From an uncultured Anaerolineae bacterium (GTDB lineage: Bacteria; Chloroflexota; Anaerolineae; Anaerolineales; Villigracilaceae), in assembly GCA_903854805.1 (NCBI GenBank), contig CAINXK010000516.1, positions 1 to 26,657 on the forward strand: 26,657 bases of DNA. The letters run 5' to 3'. Shown here one piece after another: positions 15,594 through 24,096 of the stretch. Positions within the stretch are counted from its first letter, which is position 1. Every line of letters starts with the position of its first letter. The notes beneath the pieces were generated by a model. That model worked only from the letters and a program-made list of their open reading frames with translations, ran no database searches and was not told the DNA's origin. Both the position numbers and the translations under genes were made by a program.

Positions 15594-15713
15594 GCATCAG
15601 GATTCATCTTGATGCCGGGGGTCCGTTTCCAGAATTGACCATTGCTCAAACCCCTGGTGGTCTTCATGCAAAAGAACATGGTGCCAATCAAATTGAGCCG
15701 GGCGACCACCAGG
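15594..15713 (+). promoter_or_regulatory. Structured leader upstream of metH
   Basis: The 173-base gap before metH contains a 6-bp hairpin (GCATCA 15594-15599 with TGATGC 15610-15615) and a 10-bp inverted repeat (CCTGGTGGTC 15653-15662 with GACCACCAGG 15704-15713). GGGGT at 15618-15622 could pair with ACCCC at 15650-15654 and would compete with the longer stem, a switch-like arrangement. It does not match the cobalamin, SAM-I or SAH riboswitch signatures that I know. The Shine-Dalgarno lies 28 bases downstream. Confidence 0.4.
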
Positions 15714-15750
15714 AAAAGAACTGGATATTGATTCAGAAACAGGAGATTTA

Positions 15751-18700
15751 ATGACCAATCGAAAATACACCAATCGTCGCTATCTTGACGCTCTTGAGAA
15801 AAAAGTGCTCGTTTTTGATGGGGCCATGGGTACAAGCCTGCAAAACCTGCACCTGACTGCCGAACATTTCGGCGGAGAAAAGCTGAATGGTTGCAACGAT
15901 TACCTGGTTATCTCCTACCCACAGGCAGTCGAAACGGTCCACCGCGCTTTTCTAGAAGTGGGCGTGGATGTGCTTGAAACCGATACCTTCCGTTCAAACC
16001 GGCTGACCCTGGGCGAGTACGACTTGGCCAAGCAGACGTTGCAGATCAACACCAGCGCCGCTGCCCTGGCTCGCCGCCTGGCAGATGAGTACACAGCCAA
16101 AACAGGCCAACCACGCTTCGTGGCAGGTTCAATTGGACCAAGTGGCAAACTTCCATCTGCCGATGACCCTGAGCTCTCGAACATCAGCTTCGACGAACTG
16201 GCAGACATCTTTCGAGACCAGGCGCTCGGACTGCTGCAAGGTGGCGCTGACCTGCTATTGATCGAAACATCGCAAGATATCCTGGAAGTTAAAGCTGCTA
16301 TCACTGGAATCCAGAAAGCCTTTGAAGAAACCGGGATTTACCTTCCGATCCAGGCCCAGATCACACTGGATACCACCGGGCGCATGCTGCTGGGCACGGA
16401 TATTGCCGCCGCACTTACCATCCTGGAAGGGATGCCGATCGACGTGATTGGCCTGAACTGTTCTACCGGACCGGAACACATGCGCGAGCCTATTCGGATT
16501 CTCGGCGAGCAATCCAACTTGCCGGTCTCCTGTATCCCTAACGCCGGGCTGCCGCTCAATGTCGATGGTCAAGCCGTCTATCCGCTCGAACCCGAGCCTT
16601 TTGCAAATGCGCTGCTCGAATTCGTCGAGAAAAACAATATCTCTGTGGTTGGTGGCTGCTGCGGAACGACTCCGGCGCACCTGAAGAAACTGGTTGAGAA
16701 ACTGGATGCCCGCCCCCACCCCATCCGCCCGACCGCAACAACTCCGCGGCTATCATCCTCCATCTCAGCCACCAGCATGCGCCAGATTCCACCGCCCCTG
16801 TTGATCGGTGAACGATGCAATGCGCAGGGTAGCAAGAAGTTTAAGCGCTTGCTGCTAAATGATGATTACGACTCAATTCTTGAAGTGGCCCGCGAACAAA
16901 TCAATTTTGGGGCTCACGCCCTGGATATTTCATGCGCCGTCACAGAACGTCCCGACGAAATCGAACTGATGCGAAAAACGGTCAAAAAATTGGCCATGGG
17001 TGTTGAAGTGCCCTTGGTGATCGATACAACCGAACTGGACGTACTCGAGGTGGCACTCAAAACCGCCCCCGGGCGCTGCCTGATCAACTCAACCCACCTG
17101 GAGGCCGGTCGAGCCAAGGCTGATAAGATCTTTGCCCTGGCAAAAACCCACAACGCAGCAGTCATAGTTCTGACCATCGATGAAAACGGCATGGCCAAGA
17201 GCGCCGAGCGCAAGCTGGAAGTCGCAAAACGCATCTACGACATCGCAGTTAATGAGCATGGGCTGCGCCCCGATGCGCTTGTATATGATGCCCTGACCTT
17301 TACTCTGGCTACCGGCGATCCAGAATTTATCGATTCTGCCATTCAAACGATAGCGGGCATCCGTACTATCAAAGAAAACCTGCCCGGCGTTCTAACTTCG
17401 TTGGGAGTCTCAAATCTATCTTTTGGTCTTGCAACCCAGGCCCGCCCGGCGCTGAACTCAGTCATGTTGTATCACTGCGTACAGGCCGGACTGGATATGG
17501 CCATTATCAATCCGGCGCACGTCACACCGTATGCAGATATCCCTGCGAACGAAAAAAGACTGTGCGAGGATTTGATCTTCAACAAACGTCCAGATGCTTT
17601 ACAGCTCTTTATCGAACATTTCGAGAATATCTCACCCACAGCAACCGAAAATACGCTCACCGATCCTACCGAGGGCATGAGCGCTGAACAACGTCTTCAA
17701 TGGCGCATCATTCACCGCCACAAAGATGGGGTTGAGACCGATATCGATGAGATTATCAACCGACCGCGAACTTTACCGGCAACCGGCAAATCGCCCCATG
17801 GTGCTGTACATGAAATCGCCGTGCACACATTGAATACCGTGCTGCTGCCGGCCATGAAAGAAGTTGGTGACAAATTCGGCGCGGGTCAACTGATCCTGCC
17901 TTTTGTATTGCAATCGGCAGAAGTGATGAAAAAATCTGTAGCTCACCTGGAAAAGTATCTTGAAAAGGTGGAAGGCGTCACTAAGGGCACGGTTGTGATT
18001 GCCACGGTTTACGGTGATGTGCATGATATCGGCAAAAATCTGGTCAAAACCATCCTGGCCAATAATGGGTATACCGTCATTGACCTCGGCAAACAGGTGC
18101 CGGCTGAGACCATCATCAGCAAAGCTGTGGAAGTCAACGCAACCGCTATCGGGCTTTCGGCACTGCTGGTCAGCACATCCAAACAGATGCCGCTGATCAT
18201 TAATGAACTTCAACGCCGCGGGCACAAGATCCCGGTGTTGGTGGGCGGCGCCGCTATCAACCGCCGCTTCGGCCGCCGCATCCTGTTTACTGATGACGGT
18301 GCCTCTTACGACCCTGGAGTGTTTTATTGCAAGGACGCTTTTGAAGGGCTGGAAACGATGGATCAATTGATAGATCCGCTGCGCAAACCTGCCCTGCTCG
18401 AACAGATACGCAAAGAAGCAGATATGGAAATGGGCCGCGCCTCGCAAATGCCAGCCCATCGCCAAACCGAAAACACCCGCTCAAACGTCATTCCAGCCCC
18501 GCTCAAACTCCCCATCAAATGGGGGGCGCGGATCGTCAGAGATATGCCGCTGGAAATGGTTCTCAAGAATCTAAACATAAACGAACTTTACCGCCTTTCG
18601 TGGGGCGCAAAAAACAGCCATGGCCCAGATTGGGATAAATTACAAAAGGATTTCGACGCGCGCCTGGCACAAATGACCCGCGAGGCGATTAAAGAAGCTT

Positions 18701-19290
18701 GGCTCAAACCACAGGCTGTCTACGGTCTCTTCCCTTGCCAGGCTGATGGCGATGATCTGATCATTTACAACCCGGAAAGCCTTGCCGGCAAACTCGAAGC
18801 GCTAACCCGTTTTCACTTTCCGCGCCAGCCTTACGATGAACACCTGGCGCTTTCAGATTATTTCGCCTCAATTCAGTCAGGCGAAATGGATGTGGTTGGT
18901 TTTCAAGTTGTCACGGTCGGCCATGCAGCCACCGAAAGATTCGATAAATACCAGGCCGAAGGAAACTATTCTGAAGGCTACTTCACACACGGGCTAGCTG
19001 TCCAGACCGCCGAAGCCACGGCTGAATATCTGCACCAACACATCCGCCGCGAGCTTGGCCTGCCTGAAGGGCAAGGAAAACGCTACTCCTGGGGCTACCC
19101 AGCCATCCCTGAACTTGAAGATCATCGCAAGGTCTTCGACCTTCTGCCAGTCGAAAAAGAACTGGGTATGCAGTTATCGCCGGCCTACCAGCTTATCCCC
19201 GAACAATCCACCGCCGCCATTGTGATCCACCACCGCGACGCCAAGTATTACAGCACTGGCGAAAGCCGTGTGGAACAATTGATGAAATAA
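15751..19290 (+). CDS. metH: Cobalamin-dependent methionine synthase
   Basis: Transfers a methyl group from methyl-THF to homocysteine through methylcobalamin. All four modules are present in 1179 residues (E. coli MetH has 1227). The Hcy domain (1 to ~325) has GAMGT near 25, zinc cysteines in Leu-Asn-Cys-Ser near 236 and Gly-Gly-Cys-Cys-Gly-Thr-Thr-Pro near 302. The pterin domain (about 345-610) opens with Ile-Gly-Glu-Arg-Cys-Asn. The cobalamin cap and binding domains (about 650-880) carry D756-V-H758-D-I-G, with H758 as the lower cobalt ligand, and Gly-Gly-Ala-Ala. The C-terminal SAM reactivation domain has Arg-Tyr-Ser-Trp-Gly-Tyr-Pro, the RxxxGY motif. AGGAG sits five bases before the ATG. 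It is followed 57 bases later by the fused Hcy methyltransferase/MTHFR gene, giving a one-carbon cluster. Confidence 0.97.
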   Translation: MTNRKYTNRRYLDALEKKVLVFDGAMGTSLQNLHLTAEHFGGEKLNGCNDYLVISYPQAVETVHRAFLEVGVDVLETDTFRSNRLTLGEYDLAKQTLQINTSAAALARRLADEYTAKTGQPRFVAGSIGPSGKLPSADDPELSNISFDELADIFRDQALGLLQGGADLLLIETSQDILEVKAAITGIQKAFEETGIYLPIQAQITLDTTGRMLLGTDIAAALTILEGMPIDVIGLNCSTGPEHMREPIRILGEQSNLPVSCIPNAGLPLNVDGQAVYPLEPEPFANALLEFVEKNNISVVGGCCGTTPAHLKKLVEKLDARPHPIRPTATTPRLSSSISATSMRQIPPPLLIGERCNAQGSKKFKRLLLNDDYDSILEVAREQINFGAHALDISCAVTERPDEIELMRKTVKKLAMGVEVPLVIDTTELDVLEVALKTAPGRCLINSTHLEAGRAKADKIFALAKTHNAAVIVLTIDENGMAKSAERKLEVAKRIYDIAVNEHGLRPDALVYDALTFTLATGDPEFIDSAIQTIAGIRTIKENLPGVLTSLGVSNLSFGLATQARPALNSVMLYHCVQAGLDMAIINPAHVTPYADIPANEKRLCEDLIFNKRPDALQLFIEHFENISPTATENTLTDPTEGMSAEQRLQWRIIHRHKDGVETDIDEIINRPRTLPATGKSPHGAVHEIAVHTLNTVLLPAMKEVGDKFGAGQLILPFVLQSAEVMKKSVAHLEKYLEKVEGVTKGTVVIATVYGDVHDIGKNLVKTILANNGYTVIDLGKQVPAETIISKAVEVNATAIGLSALLVSTSKQMPLIINELQRRGHKIPVLVGGAAINRRFGRRILFTDDGASYDPGVFYCKDAFEGLETMDQLIDPLRKPALLEQIRKEADMEMGRASQMPAHRQTENTRSNVIPAPLKLPIKWGARIVRDMPLEMVLKNLNINELYRLSWGAKNSHGPDWDKLQKDFDARLAQMTREAIKEAWLKPQAVYGLFPCQADGDDLIIYNPESLAGKLEALTRFHFPRQPYDEHLALSDYFASIQSGEMDVVGFQVVTVGHAATERFDKYQAEGNYSEGYFTHGLAVQTAEATAEYLHQHIRRELGLPEGQGKRYSWGYPAIPELEDHRKVFDLLPVEKELGMQLSPAYQLIPEQSTAAIVIHHRDAKYYSTGESRVEQLMK

Positions 19291-19347
19291 GCACAACCTG
19301 ATGATTCATTCTGTAAAAGTATTACCTCGTTTAGAAAGTGAATTGAC

Positions 19348-21228
19348 ATGAAGCAAGACTTCTGGCAGCTTTTGAACAGCACCACCATTCTGACCGATGG
19401 CGCCATGGGCACCATGCTTAACGCGCGTGGTGTCAGTTTCGAGAAATGCTTTGATGAGCTGAATATCACCAACCCGGCTGTTGTAGCTGAAGTTCATCGC
19501 GAATACATAGAAGCCGGGGCACAAGTTATTTTGAGCAACACTTTCAGCGCCAATCGCTATAAATTGGAGAAGTTTGGTTTGCAGGACAAACTTCTCGAAA
19601 TCAATACAGCGGGCGTGGAACTGGCCAGGCGCGTAGCAGCGGCATCTTTCAAAGATGTGCTGATCGCCGGAGATATCGGGCCGCTGGGTGTACGCCTGGC
19701 CCCCTTCGGCCGCGTACAGGTGGAAGATGCTCGTGCCGCATTTGCAGAACAGGTCCAAGCTTTGTGCTCCGCCCAAGTAGATCTAATCGTGATTGAAACC
19801 ATCGCTGACCTATACGAAGCGCGCGCGGCAGTCCAGGCCGCCAAAGATATTTCAACACTGCCAGTCATTGTTTCCGTCACCTTTACGCGCGATGGGCGTA
19901 CGATTTTAGGCGATACCCCCGAAAAAGCTGCGCGCCTTCTGGCAGAATCTGGCGCGGACGTCATCGGAGTAAACTGCTCCGGCGGCCCAGCCCAACTATT
20001 AAGGATCCTCGGCCAGATGAAACAGGCCGCGACCCACATGAAGTTCTGGGTCAAACCAAACGCTGGCTGGCCAGAACAAATCAGCGGGCGCATTATGTAC
20101 CCGGCCGACCCCGAGTACTTCGGCGATTATGCGCTTTCATTCCGTGCTGCCGGGGCAAACATTGTCGGTGGCTGCTGTGGCACCACCCCACGTCATATTG
20201 CCGCCATGCGCAAAGCCCTGGATGCCGCGCCGATTCTGGACCTATCAAAAATCCAGACAACAACTATCCCGAATGTGCCACAAGTTGAATTTGAATCGGA
20301 GATTGAGCCGCTCACCCAGCTTGCCCAAAAACTGGCGGATGGAAAATTCGTTATCGCCGTCGAAATGGATCCCCCCCGCGGGCTTTCCACGCACAAGTTA
20401 ATGGCGGGCGCGGCTCTGTTGGCCGAAGCTGGCGCAGATGTAATCGACGTGGCAGACAGCCCCATGGCGCGTATGCGCATGTCAGCCTGGGCAGTCTGTG
20501 ATATCGTCCAGCGCAAAGCACAGGTTGAAACCACGTTGCATTTTCCAACACGAGGCCGCAACTTACTGCGAGTGCAGGGCGATCTTCTGGCTGCGCATGC
20601 TCTGGGGATCCGCAACGTTTTCGTCGTCATGGGCGACCCCACTTCAATCGGCGACTACCCGGAGGCAGCTGACAATTTTGACATCGTCCCTTCCGGCTTG
20701 ATTAAACTGATCAAAGAAGGCTTCAATACCGGGATAGATCACTCCGGAACCAGCATCGGGCAGCCGACCAGTTTCTTCGTCGGTTCGGCCCTCAATCTTT
20801 GCCCGCAGGATTTCGCAGTGGAGATAAAGAACTTGCGTAGAAAGCTAAAATCGGGTGCAGATTTTTTCCTGACCCAACCGATTTTCGACCCCCAGCTTGC
20901 GGAAAGCTTTCTGAAACACTATGCCAGTGAATACGGACCGCTTGAAAGACCGGTCCTGGTGGGAATACTGCCACTTTTCAGCACTCGCCATGTAAATTTT
21001 CTACATCATGAAGTACCAGGCGTCAGCATCCCCGAACCCATTCGCATCCGAATGACAAACGCCGGGGATGAGGGTGTCAGGGAAGGCATCCGGATTACCA
21101 CAGAACTGGTGGAACAAATCAAAGCCTGGGCACAGGGAATTTACATCATGCCACAATTCAATCGATACGATGTGGCCGCGGAAATGATTGATGCCGTTAA
21201 AACGCAGCAGGACAAAACCGAAGCCTGA
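19348..21228 (+). CDS. Bifunctional homocysteine S-methyltransferase / methylene-THF reductase
   Basis: A 626-residue fusion like Bacillus YitJ. The N-terminal half (to about 295) is a homocysteine methyltransferase domain with Asp-Gly-Ala-Met-Gly-Thr-Met near 17, zinc ligands in Val-Asn-Cys-Ser-Gly-Gly near 211 and Gly-Gly-Cys-Cys-Gly-Thr-Thr-Pro near 274. The C-terminal half (about 325-620) is a flavin-dependent 5,10-methylene-THF reductase with Val-Glu-Met-Asp-Pro-Pro-Arg-Gly near 338, a Met-Gly-Asp-Pro-Thr block near 428, and Phe-Phe-Leu-Thr-Gln-Pro-Ile-Phe-Asp near 507. It makes methyl-THF for the neighbouring MetH. The Hcy half retains its zinc cysteines, so it may itself transfer methyl groups, for example from S-methylmethionine or methyl-THF. 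No strong Shine-Dalgarno precedes the ATG. Confidence 0.95.
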   Translation: MKQDFWQLLNSTTILTDGAMGTMLNARGVSFEKCFDELNITNPAVVAEVHREYIEAGAQVILSNTFSANRYKLEKFGLQDKLLEINTAGVELARRVAAASFKDVLIAGDIGPLGVRLAPFGRVQVEDARAAFAEQVQALCSAQVDLIVIETIADLYEARAAVQAAKDISTLPVIVSVTFTRDGRTILGDTPEKAARLLAESGADVIGVNCSGGPAQLLRILGQMKQAATHMKFWVKPNAGWPEQISGRIMYPADPEYFGDYALSFRAAGANIVGGCCGTTPRHIAAMRKALDAAPILDLSKIQTTTIPNVPQVEFESEIEPLTQLAQKLADGKFVIAVEMDPPRGLSTHKLMAGAALLAEAGADVIDVADSPMARMRMSAWAVCDIVQRKAQVETTLHFPTRGRNLLRVQGDLLAAHALGIRNVFVVMGDPTSIGDYPEAADNFDIVPSGLIKLIKEGFNTGIDHSGTSIGQPTSFFVGSALNLCPQDFAVEIKNLRRKLKSGADFFLTQPIFDPQLAESFLKHYASEYGPLERPVLVGILPLFSTRHVNFLHHEVPGVSIPEPIRIRMTNAGDEGVREGIRITTELVEQIKAWAQGIYIMPQFNRYDVAAEMIDAVKTQQDKTEA

Positions 21229-21290
21229 ATTAATCCCCAACAAACCTGCACATCGAGCCAACGGTCCAAACATTGGAAAAAGGTCAAAAT

Positions 21291-22055
21291 ATGCTTCTCG
21301 TGATTGATATTGGCAATACCAACCTGACCATCGGATTGTATGAAGGCGATAAGCTTGCCTGGCACTGGCGCCTGGCAACCGATCACAATCGCATGCCGGA
21401 TGAATATGGGCTGCAGCTGCTGGGGCTTTTACAACACGCCGGGCATATCGTTCCAGAGCTGACAGGCATCTCGCTGTCATCGGTGGTTCCACCCCTGACA
21501 GGACGCGTAACCCAGGCCTGCCGCGAGTATCTAAAGAAAGAGCCGTTGGTAGTTGATACCGGCGTTAAAACCGGGATCCGGATTCGCTATGAAGACCCGC
21601 GGGCCGTCGGTGCAGATCGTATTTGCGACGCAGCTGCAGTCATGCAGCATTATGGCGGCCCGGCCTGTGTGATCGACTTTGGTACCGCCACAACTTTCAA
21701 TGCCATCACAAAAGAGGGCGATTACCTTGGCGGAGCAATCACTGCCGGGATCAATCTGGCTGCCGAAGCGCTATACACGCGCGCGGCAAAACTCCCACGC
21801 ATTGATCTACAACGACCACCCAATGTGATTGGCCGCAATACTATCCACGCCATGCAGTCCGGGCTTTTATTCGGATATGTCAGCATGGTTGAAGGCATGG
21901 TGGAACGTTTCCGCGTAGAACTCGGCCCCCAAATGAAGGTGGTCGCCACGGGTGGGCTGGCAGAAATAGTGGCAAAAGAAACAACTGTCATCCAGCACAT
22001 CGCCCCCTGGCTGACTCTGGATGGCCTGCGGATTATCTGGAAACTGAACCAATAA
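21291..22055 (+). CDS. coaX: Type III pantothenate kinase
   Basis: Phosphorylates pantothenate, the first step of coenzyme A synthesis. The frame opens at TTG 21273, but ATG 21291 is chosen because an AAAAAGGT Shine-Dalgarno lies just before it and family members begin Met-Leu-Leu-Val-Ile-Asp-Ile-Gly-Asn-Thr-Asn, as here. The 254-residue product has the ASKHA-fold motifs: DIGNTN (6-11), Val-Gly-Ala-Asp-Arg-Ile-Cys-Asp-Ala near 105, Val-Ile-Asp-Phe-Gly-Thr-Ala-Thr-Thr-Phe near 126, and a Val-Ala-Thr-Gly-Gly-Leu near 219. Its length is normal. It follows the MTHFR gene after 62 bases, probably in the same transcript. The minus-strand gene remnant begins only 11 bases after its stop, so no own terminator is seen. 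Confidence 0.95.
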   Translation: MLLVIDIGNTNLTIGLYEGDKLAWHWRLATDHNRMPDEYGLQLLGLLQHAGHIVPELTGISLSSVVPPLTGRVTQACREYLKKEPLVVDTGVKTGIRIRYEDPRAVGADRICDAAAVMQHYGGPACVIDFGTATTFNAITKEGDYLGGAITAGINLAAEALYTRAAKLPRIDLQRPPNVIGRNTIHAMQSGLLFGYVSMVEGMVERFRVELGPQMKVVATGGLAEIVAKETTVIQHIAPWLTLDGLRIIWKLNQ

Positions 22056-22066
22056 CTGTAATTAAC

Positions 22067-22180
22067 TCACTTCCCCAAAGCCAACAAGACCTGGCTGGGA
22101 ATATCCGACACTTTATAAATCCGAATATATTCAATCCCGTTAAACCAGATCACTTTTTCAGGGTCGGCGGGTTCCATAAT
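22067..22180 (-). pseudogene. 3' stub of a minus-strand gene, possibly a GT39-like membrane protein
   Basis: Read on the minus strand, a short frame ends in TGA at 22069-22067 and encodes about 37 residues, with a Val-Ile-Trp-Phe-Asn-Gly-Ile-Glu-Tyr-Ile-Arg-Ile-Tyr-Lys-Val core. This resembles the extreme C-terminus of GT39/PMT-like membrane glycosyltransferases, whose final strands often read Asn-Gly-Ile-Glu-Tyr-(x)-(x)-Ile-Tyr. The frame is cut exactly where the insertion element begins: the element's terminal repeat supplies an in-frame stop. No continuation was found on the other side of the element, so the 5' part of the gene is gone. Confidence 0.45.
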
Positions 22181-22181
22181 C

Positions 22182-23107
22182 TTAACTCAAGTTGCTACCT
22201 TGAGATGAACATTAAAAAAAATCCATGAAAGTCAGCTACATTTGGGGTATCCCGACCACCAAAGAAGGAGACCGTCATGGATACCCAAATTATAGTTGTT
22301 TATTGTCTGATCGACGACATGCTGAAATCTTTGCATCATTACGAAGATAAACAGCGCCAAATGAGTGATGCAGAAGTAATGACGACAGCTATCGTAGCTA
22401 TGTTGTACTACAAAGGCAACTTTTGCATGGCCAGCCGATTTTTATATGATGGCAACTACATTCCCAAGATGTTAGGGAAGAGCCGCTTCAATCGCCGCTT
22501 ACCAATGTTGCTGATTTATTTTTGACCTTATTTCTGCGTTTAGGCGAGACATGGAAATAGCTCAACGAAAATTCAGCTTATGTCGTTGACAGCTATCCAA
22601 TCGCTGTATGTGATAATTATCGCATCTGTCGGTCTAAAATCTATCACGGTGAAGACTGGCGAGGCAATATTGCAAGCAAAAGGATCTATTTCTATGGCCT
22701 TCGCATCCACATTATGGTAACGGAACACGGCAAACCGGTTGAGTTTTTCTTGGCTCCTGGTGCTTTCAGTGATACAAGCGCGTTGGGACTTTACAATTTT
22801 GATTTGCCAGAGCAATCCTGGGTGACAGGTGACAAAGCTTATAACGATTACACCATTGAAGATATCATGCACGATGCGGGTACCGAACTTCTCCCGCTGA
22901 GAAAAAAGAATTCTTTGCGCCCTATGCCTTCATACGTGAATTATTTTCTATCCGCTATACGAAGGATTGTTGAAACCTCCGGAAGTTTGATCGAACGCTT
23001 ATTACCCAAATCTATTCACGCTGTTACTGCCAAAGGTTTTGAGCTGAAAGTCGCTCTTTTTGTTCTTGCCTGCTCTGTCCAATTTCTTTGGTAGCAACTT
23101 GGATTAA
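22182..23107 (+). mobile_element. Decayed IS982-family insertion sequence
   Basis: The element is bounded by a 12-bp perfect inverted repeat, CAAGTTGCTACC at 22188-22199 and its complement at 23090-23101. Counting two further mismatched bases and an outer TTAA on each side, the arms match at 16 of 18 positions; alternatively TTAA (22182-22185 and 23104-23107) is the target duplication. The inside is filled by an IS982-type transposase gene broken by a frameshift and an amber codon, and its stop codon lies inside the right repeat. The size, about 0.92 kb, is slightly below the family norm. It sits between coaX and the PpiC lipoprotein gene and cannot make an intact transposase. Confidence 0.88.
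22277..23094 (+). pseudogene. IS982-family transposase, frameshifted and interrupted
   Basis: The N-terminal part (22277-22525) carries the family's Tyr-Cys-Leu-Ile-Asp-Asp start and Met-Ser-Asp-Ala-Glu-Val-Met-Thr-Thr block. It then runs out of frame after Ser-Arg-Phe-Asn-Arg-Arg-Leu. A one-base loss near 22502 (expected CACAAT, found CCAAT) explains the shift, because the other frame resumes with Ala-Asp-Leu-Phe-Leu. A second lesion is the TAG at 22558-22560. Beyond it the DDE domain continues: Val-Val-Asp-Ser-Tyr-Pro holds the first Asp and Gly-Asp-Lys-Ala-Tyr-Asn-Asp the second. Arg-Ile-Val-Glu-Thr-Ser-Gly-Ser-Leu-Ile holds the Glu. The C-terminus (Lys-Gly-Phe-Glu-Leu-Lys-Val) is well preserved, so decay is recent. 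AAGGAG precedes the ATG. Confidence 0.9.
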
Positions 23108-23188
23108 ATATATATTTCCTGAGCATAAGAATCGCAATTATTCCCGCAGTCTGAAAACAAACCCGGCGCATAGCTGCACTCTCTCAGG

Positions 23189-23194
23189 TATAAT
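23189..23194 (+). promoter_or_regulatory. -10 element of the PpiC lipoprotein gene, predicted leaderless
   Basis: Perfect TATAAT seven bases before the ATG at 23202. It decides the start: the frame is open from 23088 inside the insertion element, but the signal peptide begins at 23202. There is no Shine-Dalgarno and no clear -35. Confidence 0.6.
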
Positions 23195-23201
23195 CGGGGC
23201 A

Positions 23202-24095
23202 ATGCTTACACTGAAACGCACCTGGATCCTTTTGTTGTTAATATTGACAGCTTGCTCTGGGGGAACGTCGAACTTCCCGACTATTCTCGCATCACCCACC
23301 CCGCTGCCCGCCACCAGCACGCCGCTGCCACCCACAGCCACACCCATCCCCATGGCTATCATGGTCAATAACGATGGCATGACTGTTGATGAATTTAATG
23401 CCGAGTTAGCCAGGTACAAAGTTGCCATGACCGGTCTGGGCAAGACCATCAGCGCTGAGCAAGCCTTGCAAACAGTACGTGGAGATATGATCAACCAACT
23501 GTTATTGGTTCAGGGTGCTTCCGAGGCAGGATTTGCGCTGGATGCCAGTGCGTTGCAACAGCGCCTGGATACATTAATTTCTAAAATTGGCGGAACGGAT
23601 AAACTTGCTGCCTGGCAGCAGATCAACAATTACACCGCCGCGAGCTTCAATGATGCATTAAAGCGCGCGGCAGCCGGCGCCTGGATGCGTGACAAAATCA
23701 TGTCAGCCGTACCCAGTACTACCGAGCAGGTTCACGTACGCCAGATTTTGCTCTATAATGAAGATGTTGCAAAAAGTTATTTTGAACAACTCAAGACAGG
23801 CGCAGATTTTGATGAACTGGCCGCGCAGGTTGATCCTGTAACCCGAGGTGATATTGGTTGGTTCCCACGAGGTTACCTGGCAGAAAAAGCAGTTGAAGAT
23901 GCGGCTTTTTCGCTTGAGGTGGGCACCTATAGCGCGATTGTTCAAGGCGAAGTCGGGTTTCACATTATCAAACTACTGGATCGCCAGGCAGACCGGGGGC
24001 TTTCACCCGATGCCCTGTCCACCTTACAAAGCCACGCAATAGTTGACTGGCTCTCAAACCGTCAACAGCAAAGTAAGATTGTCATAACCCCATAA
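23202..24095 (+). CDS. Lipoprotein foldase, SurA/PrsA-like with PpiC rotamase domain
   Basis: An extracytoplasmic peptidyl-prolyl isomerase that helps exported proteins fold. The 297-residue product starts at ATG 23202 with Met-Leu-Thr-Leu-Lys-Arg, a hydrophobic core and the lipobox Leu-Thr-Ala-Cys, so lipidation is expected at C18. A Thr/Pro-rich linker runs to about residue 50. A SurA N-terminal-type helical chaperone region spans about 55-170. The parvulin domain (about 175-280) begins with Val-His-Val-Arg-Gln-Ile-Leu and contains Phe-Asp-Glu-Leu-Ala-Ala, Gly-Asp-Ile-Gly-Trp-Phe-Pro-Arg-Gly and Gly-Phe-His-Ile-Ile-Lys-Leu, all standard PpiC motifs. It sits just downstream of the decayed insertion element and is followed 27 bases later by another envelope protein gene. 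Confidence 0.9.
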   Translation: MLTLKRTWILLLLILTACSGGTSNFPTILASPTPLPATSTPLPPTATPIPMAIMVNNDGMTVDEFNAELARYKVAMTGLGKTISAEQALQTVRGDMINQLLLVQGASEAGFALDASALQQRLDTLISKIGGTDKLAAWQQINNYTAASFNDALKRAAAGAWMRDKIMSAVPSTTEQVHVRQILLYNEDVAKSYFEQLKTGADFDELAAQVDPVTRGDIGWFPRGYLAEKAVEDAAFSLEVGTYSAIVQGEVGFHIIKLLDRQADRGLSPDALSTLQSHAIVDWLSNRQQQSKIVITP

Positions 24096-24096
24096 C

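Noticed and set aside
15578..15750. Cobalamin riboswitch before metH
   Set aside because: The gap is too short for the full element and I see no B12-box-like sequence; only a generic structured leader is reported.
15131..15835. 234-codon minus-strand open frame across the fumarase beta gene and the metH leader
   Set aside because: It is antisense to a well-supported gene and gives no recognisable motif.
17773..18465. 230-codon minus-strand open frame inside metH
   Set aside because: It lies opposite the conserved cobalamin cap and binding domains of MetH, has no ribosome-binding site and reads as low-similarity Phe/His-rich sequence, typical of an antisense shadow.
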